Shown here one piece after another: positions 13,420-13,708 of a DNA stretch of 13,708 nt (positions within the stretch are counted from its first letter, which is position 1; the number at the start of each line of letters is the position of its first letter). A program made the position numbers and the translations under genes. Below the pieces are notes generated by a model. The model searched no databases. It worked only from the letters and a program-made list of their open reading frames with translations, and was not told the DNA's origin. This DNA comes from an uncultured Bacilli bacterium. Its GTDB lineage: Bacteria > Bacillota_I > Bacilli_A > RF39 > UBA660. The stretch covers positions 1 to 13,708 of the forward strand of contig CAKOIE010000034.1 in assembly GCA_934086395.1 (NCBI GenBank). Reading direction: 5' to 3'.

Positions 13420-13471
13420 AGTGGTTTATTAATACAAAATTTTAAAATTACAAAATTATGATTTTGCTATG

Positions 13472-13585
13472 AATAATTACTAAAAATGTTACATTTTTTT
13501 AAAACAATAATTAGTGAAAATGTTACATATGTTTTATAAGTATATATAGTTATATTCTTGCTAATAATTAGTAAAAATGTTACAT
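13472..13585 (+). repeat. Three dispersed copies of a 23-bp repeat centred on ATGTTACAT
   Basis: Copies are at 13472-13494, 13506-13528 and 13563-13585. Each starts AATAATTA, has a variable (C/G)T(A/G), and ends AAAATGTTACAT. Start-to-start spacing is 34 and 57 bp. The core ATGT-T-ACAT is a palindrome; in the first copy it extends to AAAAATGT-T-ACATTTTT. The third copy ends 10 bp before the -35 box of the next promoter, so these look like regulator binding sites for the unit at the right edge. The gaps (11 and 34 bp) and small number argue against CRISPR. Confidence 0.75.
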
Positions 13586-13595
13586 AATTCATGAA

Positions 13596-13624
13596 TTGAC
13601 AAATTAAGAAAAAATATATAAAAT
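13596..13624 (+). promoter_or_regulatory. Near-consensus promoter at the right edge
   Basis: TTGACA (13596-13601, perfect), a 17-bp spacer and TAAAAT (13619-13624) predict a start of transcription near 13631, right at the foot of the stem-loop at 13628-13686. Confidence 0.75.
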
Positions 13625-13627
13625 AAA

Positions 13628-13686
13628 AGCATTATTTAAGGAGACAAGGCAATGCTGAGGAGCAACCTGAGCACTTAAGTAATGCT
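13628..13686 (+). promoter_or_regulatory. Structured leader RNA that pairs its own ribosome binding site
   Basis: AGCATTATTTAAG (13628-13640) pairs over 13 bp, with one G-T wobble, with CTTAAGTAATGCT (13674-13686). Inside, TGCT-G-AGG (13653-13660) pairs with CCT-G-AGCA (13666-13673) around loop AGCAA with a single G-G mismatch. GAGACAAGGCAA (13641-13652) is left unpaired on the 5' side. The element is less AT-rich than its surroundings and begins at the predicted transcription start. The strong Shine-Dalgarno AAGGAG (13638-13643) is half inside the closing stem. It may be a cis-regulatory RNA; I recognise no known riboswitch class. Confidence 0.6.
13652..13678 (+). CDS. Possible 8-codon leader peptide
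   Basis: ATG at 13652 is 8 nt after AAGGAG, the best-placed ribosome binding site in this stretch. The frame reads MLRSNLST and stops at TAA 13676, still inside the stem-loop. The next in-frame ATG (13682) comes one codon later. Translation of such a peptide would open the hairpin, as in translational attenuation, but a chance frame cannot be excluded. Confidence 0.3.
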   Translation: MLRSNLST

Positions 13687-13708
13687 AGACAAAAAAGATT
13701 ATATTCTT
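13682..13708 (+). CDS. Possible 5' end of a gene running off the window
   Basis: ATG at 13682 opens a frame that reads MLDKKDYIL and is still open at the last base. It lies downstream of a strong promoter, three upstream repeats and a structured leader, so a regulated gene is expected here. It has no Shine-Dalgarno of its own; its ATG lies in the 3' arm of the hairpin. Nine codons are too few to identify a product. Confidence 0.4.

Noticed and set aside
13472..13585. CRISPR array
   Set aside because: Three copies only, with gaps of 11 and 34 bp and no nearby cas genes.
13472..13708. Type III toxin-antitoxin RNA repeats or a retron msr-msd
   Set aside because: The repeats are not in tandem and precede the promoter, so they would not be transcribed; the hairpin is only 59 nt and no reverse transcriptase or toxin gene is visible.

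Overview
The window is about 13.7 kb of very AT-rich DNA from a Gram-positive-type bacterium. Sortases, an LPXTG-anchored pilin and strong Shine-Dalgarno sites point to Bacillota, possibly one of the uncultured gut Bacilli/Erysipelotrichia/RF39-like lineages; the lineage is inference. Tryptophan is always TGG and every confident gene stops at TAA or TAG, so the standard bacterial code fits. All genes lie on the + strand.

Region 1 (1-3801) is a sortase-assembled pilus operon: a major pilin with an LPETG signal, a class C pilin polymerase sortase, a smaller Cna-B pilin with the unusual signal LVQTG, and a second small sortase overlapping it. A hairpin terminator follows. A tip adhesin, if there is one, lies left of the window. 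Region 2 (3854-7040) is a housekeeping unit: argS, tgt, and a small Cys-rich single-pass membrane protein overlapping tgt and ending in a terminator.

Region 3 (7070-9430) has its own good promoter and terminator and encodes just two exported proteins. The first is a helical protein ending in a type I dockerin-like module. The second is a membrane-anchored protein with a cohesin-like domain on a charged coiled-coil stalk. This looks like a self-contained two-gene cohesin/dockerin surface pair and is the most interesting signal in the window.

Region 4 (9431-11275) is accessory. A 33-bp tandem repeat (five units alternating A-B-A-B-A) forms a small open frame ending 3 bp before an AAA_14/DUF4143 ATPase. 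Then come a 33-aa hydrophobic microprotein resembling DUF3789, a decayed sortase C-terminus that keeps the active-site Cys motif, and a terminator. Region 5 (11311-13279) has a good promoter and an AAA15 ATPase + RloB-like Toprim protein pair of the RloA/RloB (AbiL-type) kind, a predicted anti-phage module.

Region 6 (13280-13708) has no full-length gene but is not empty. It holds a promoter-to-terminator unit of about 100 nt with a tRNA T-arm-like motif, three copies of a 23-bp repeat centred on ATGTTACAT, and a near-consensus promoter. That promoter fires into a 59-nt stem-loop covering a strong ribosome binding site, and a coding sequence may begin at the right edge.
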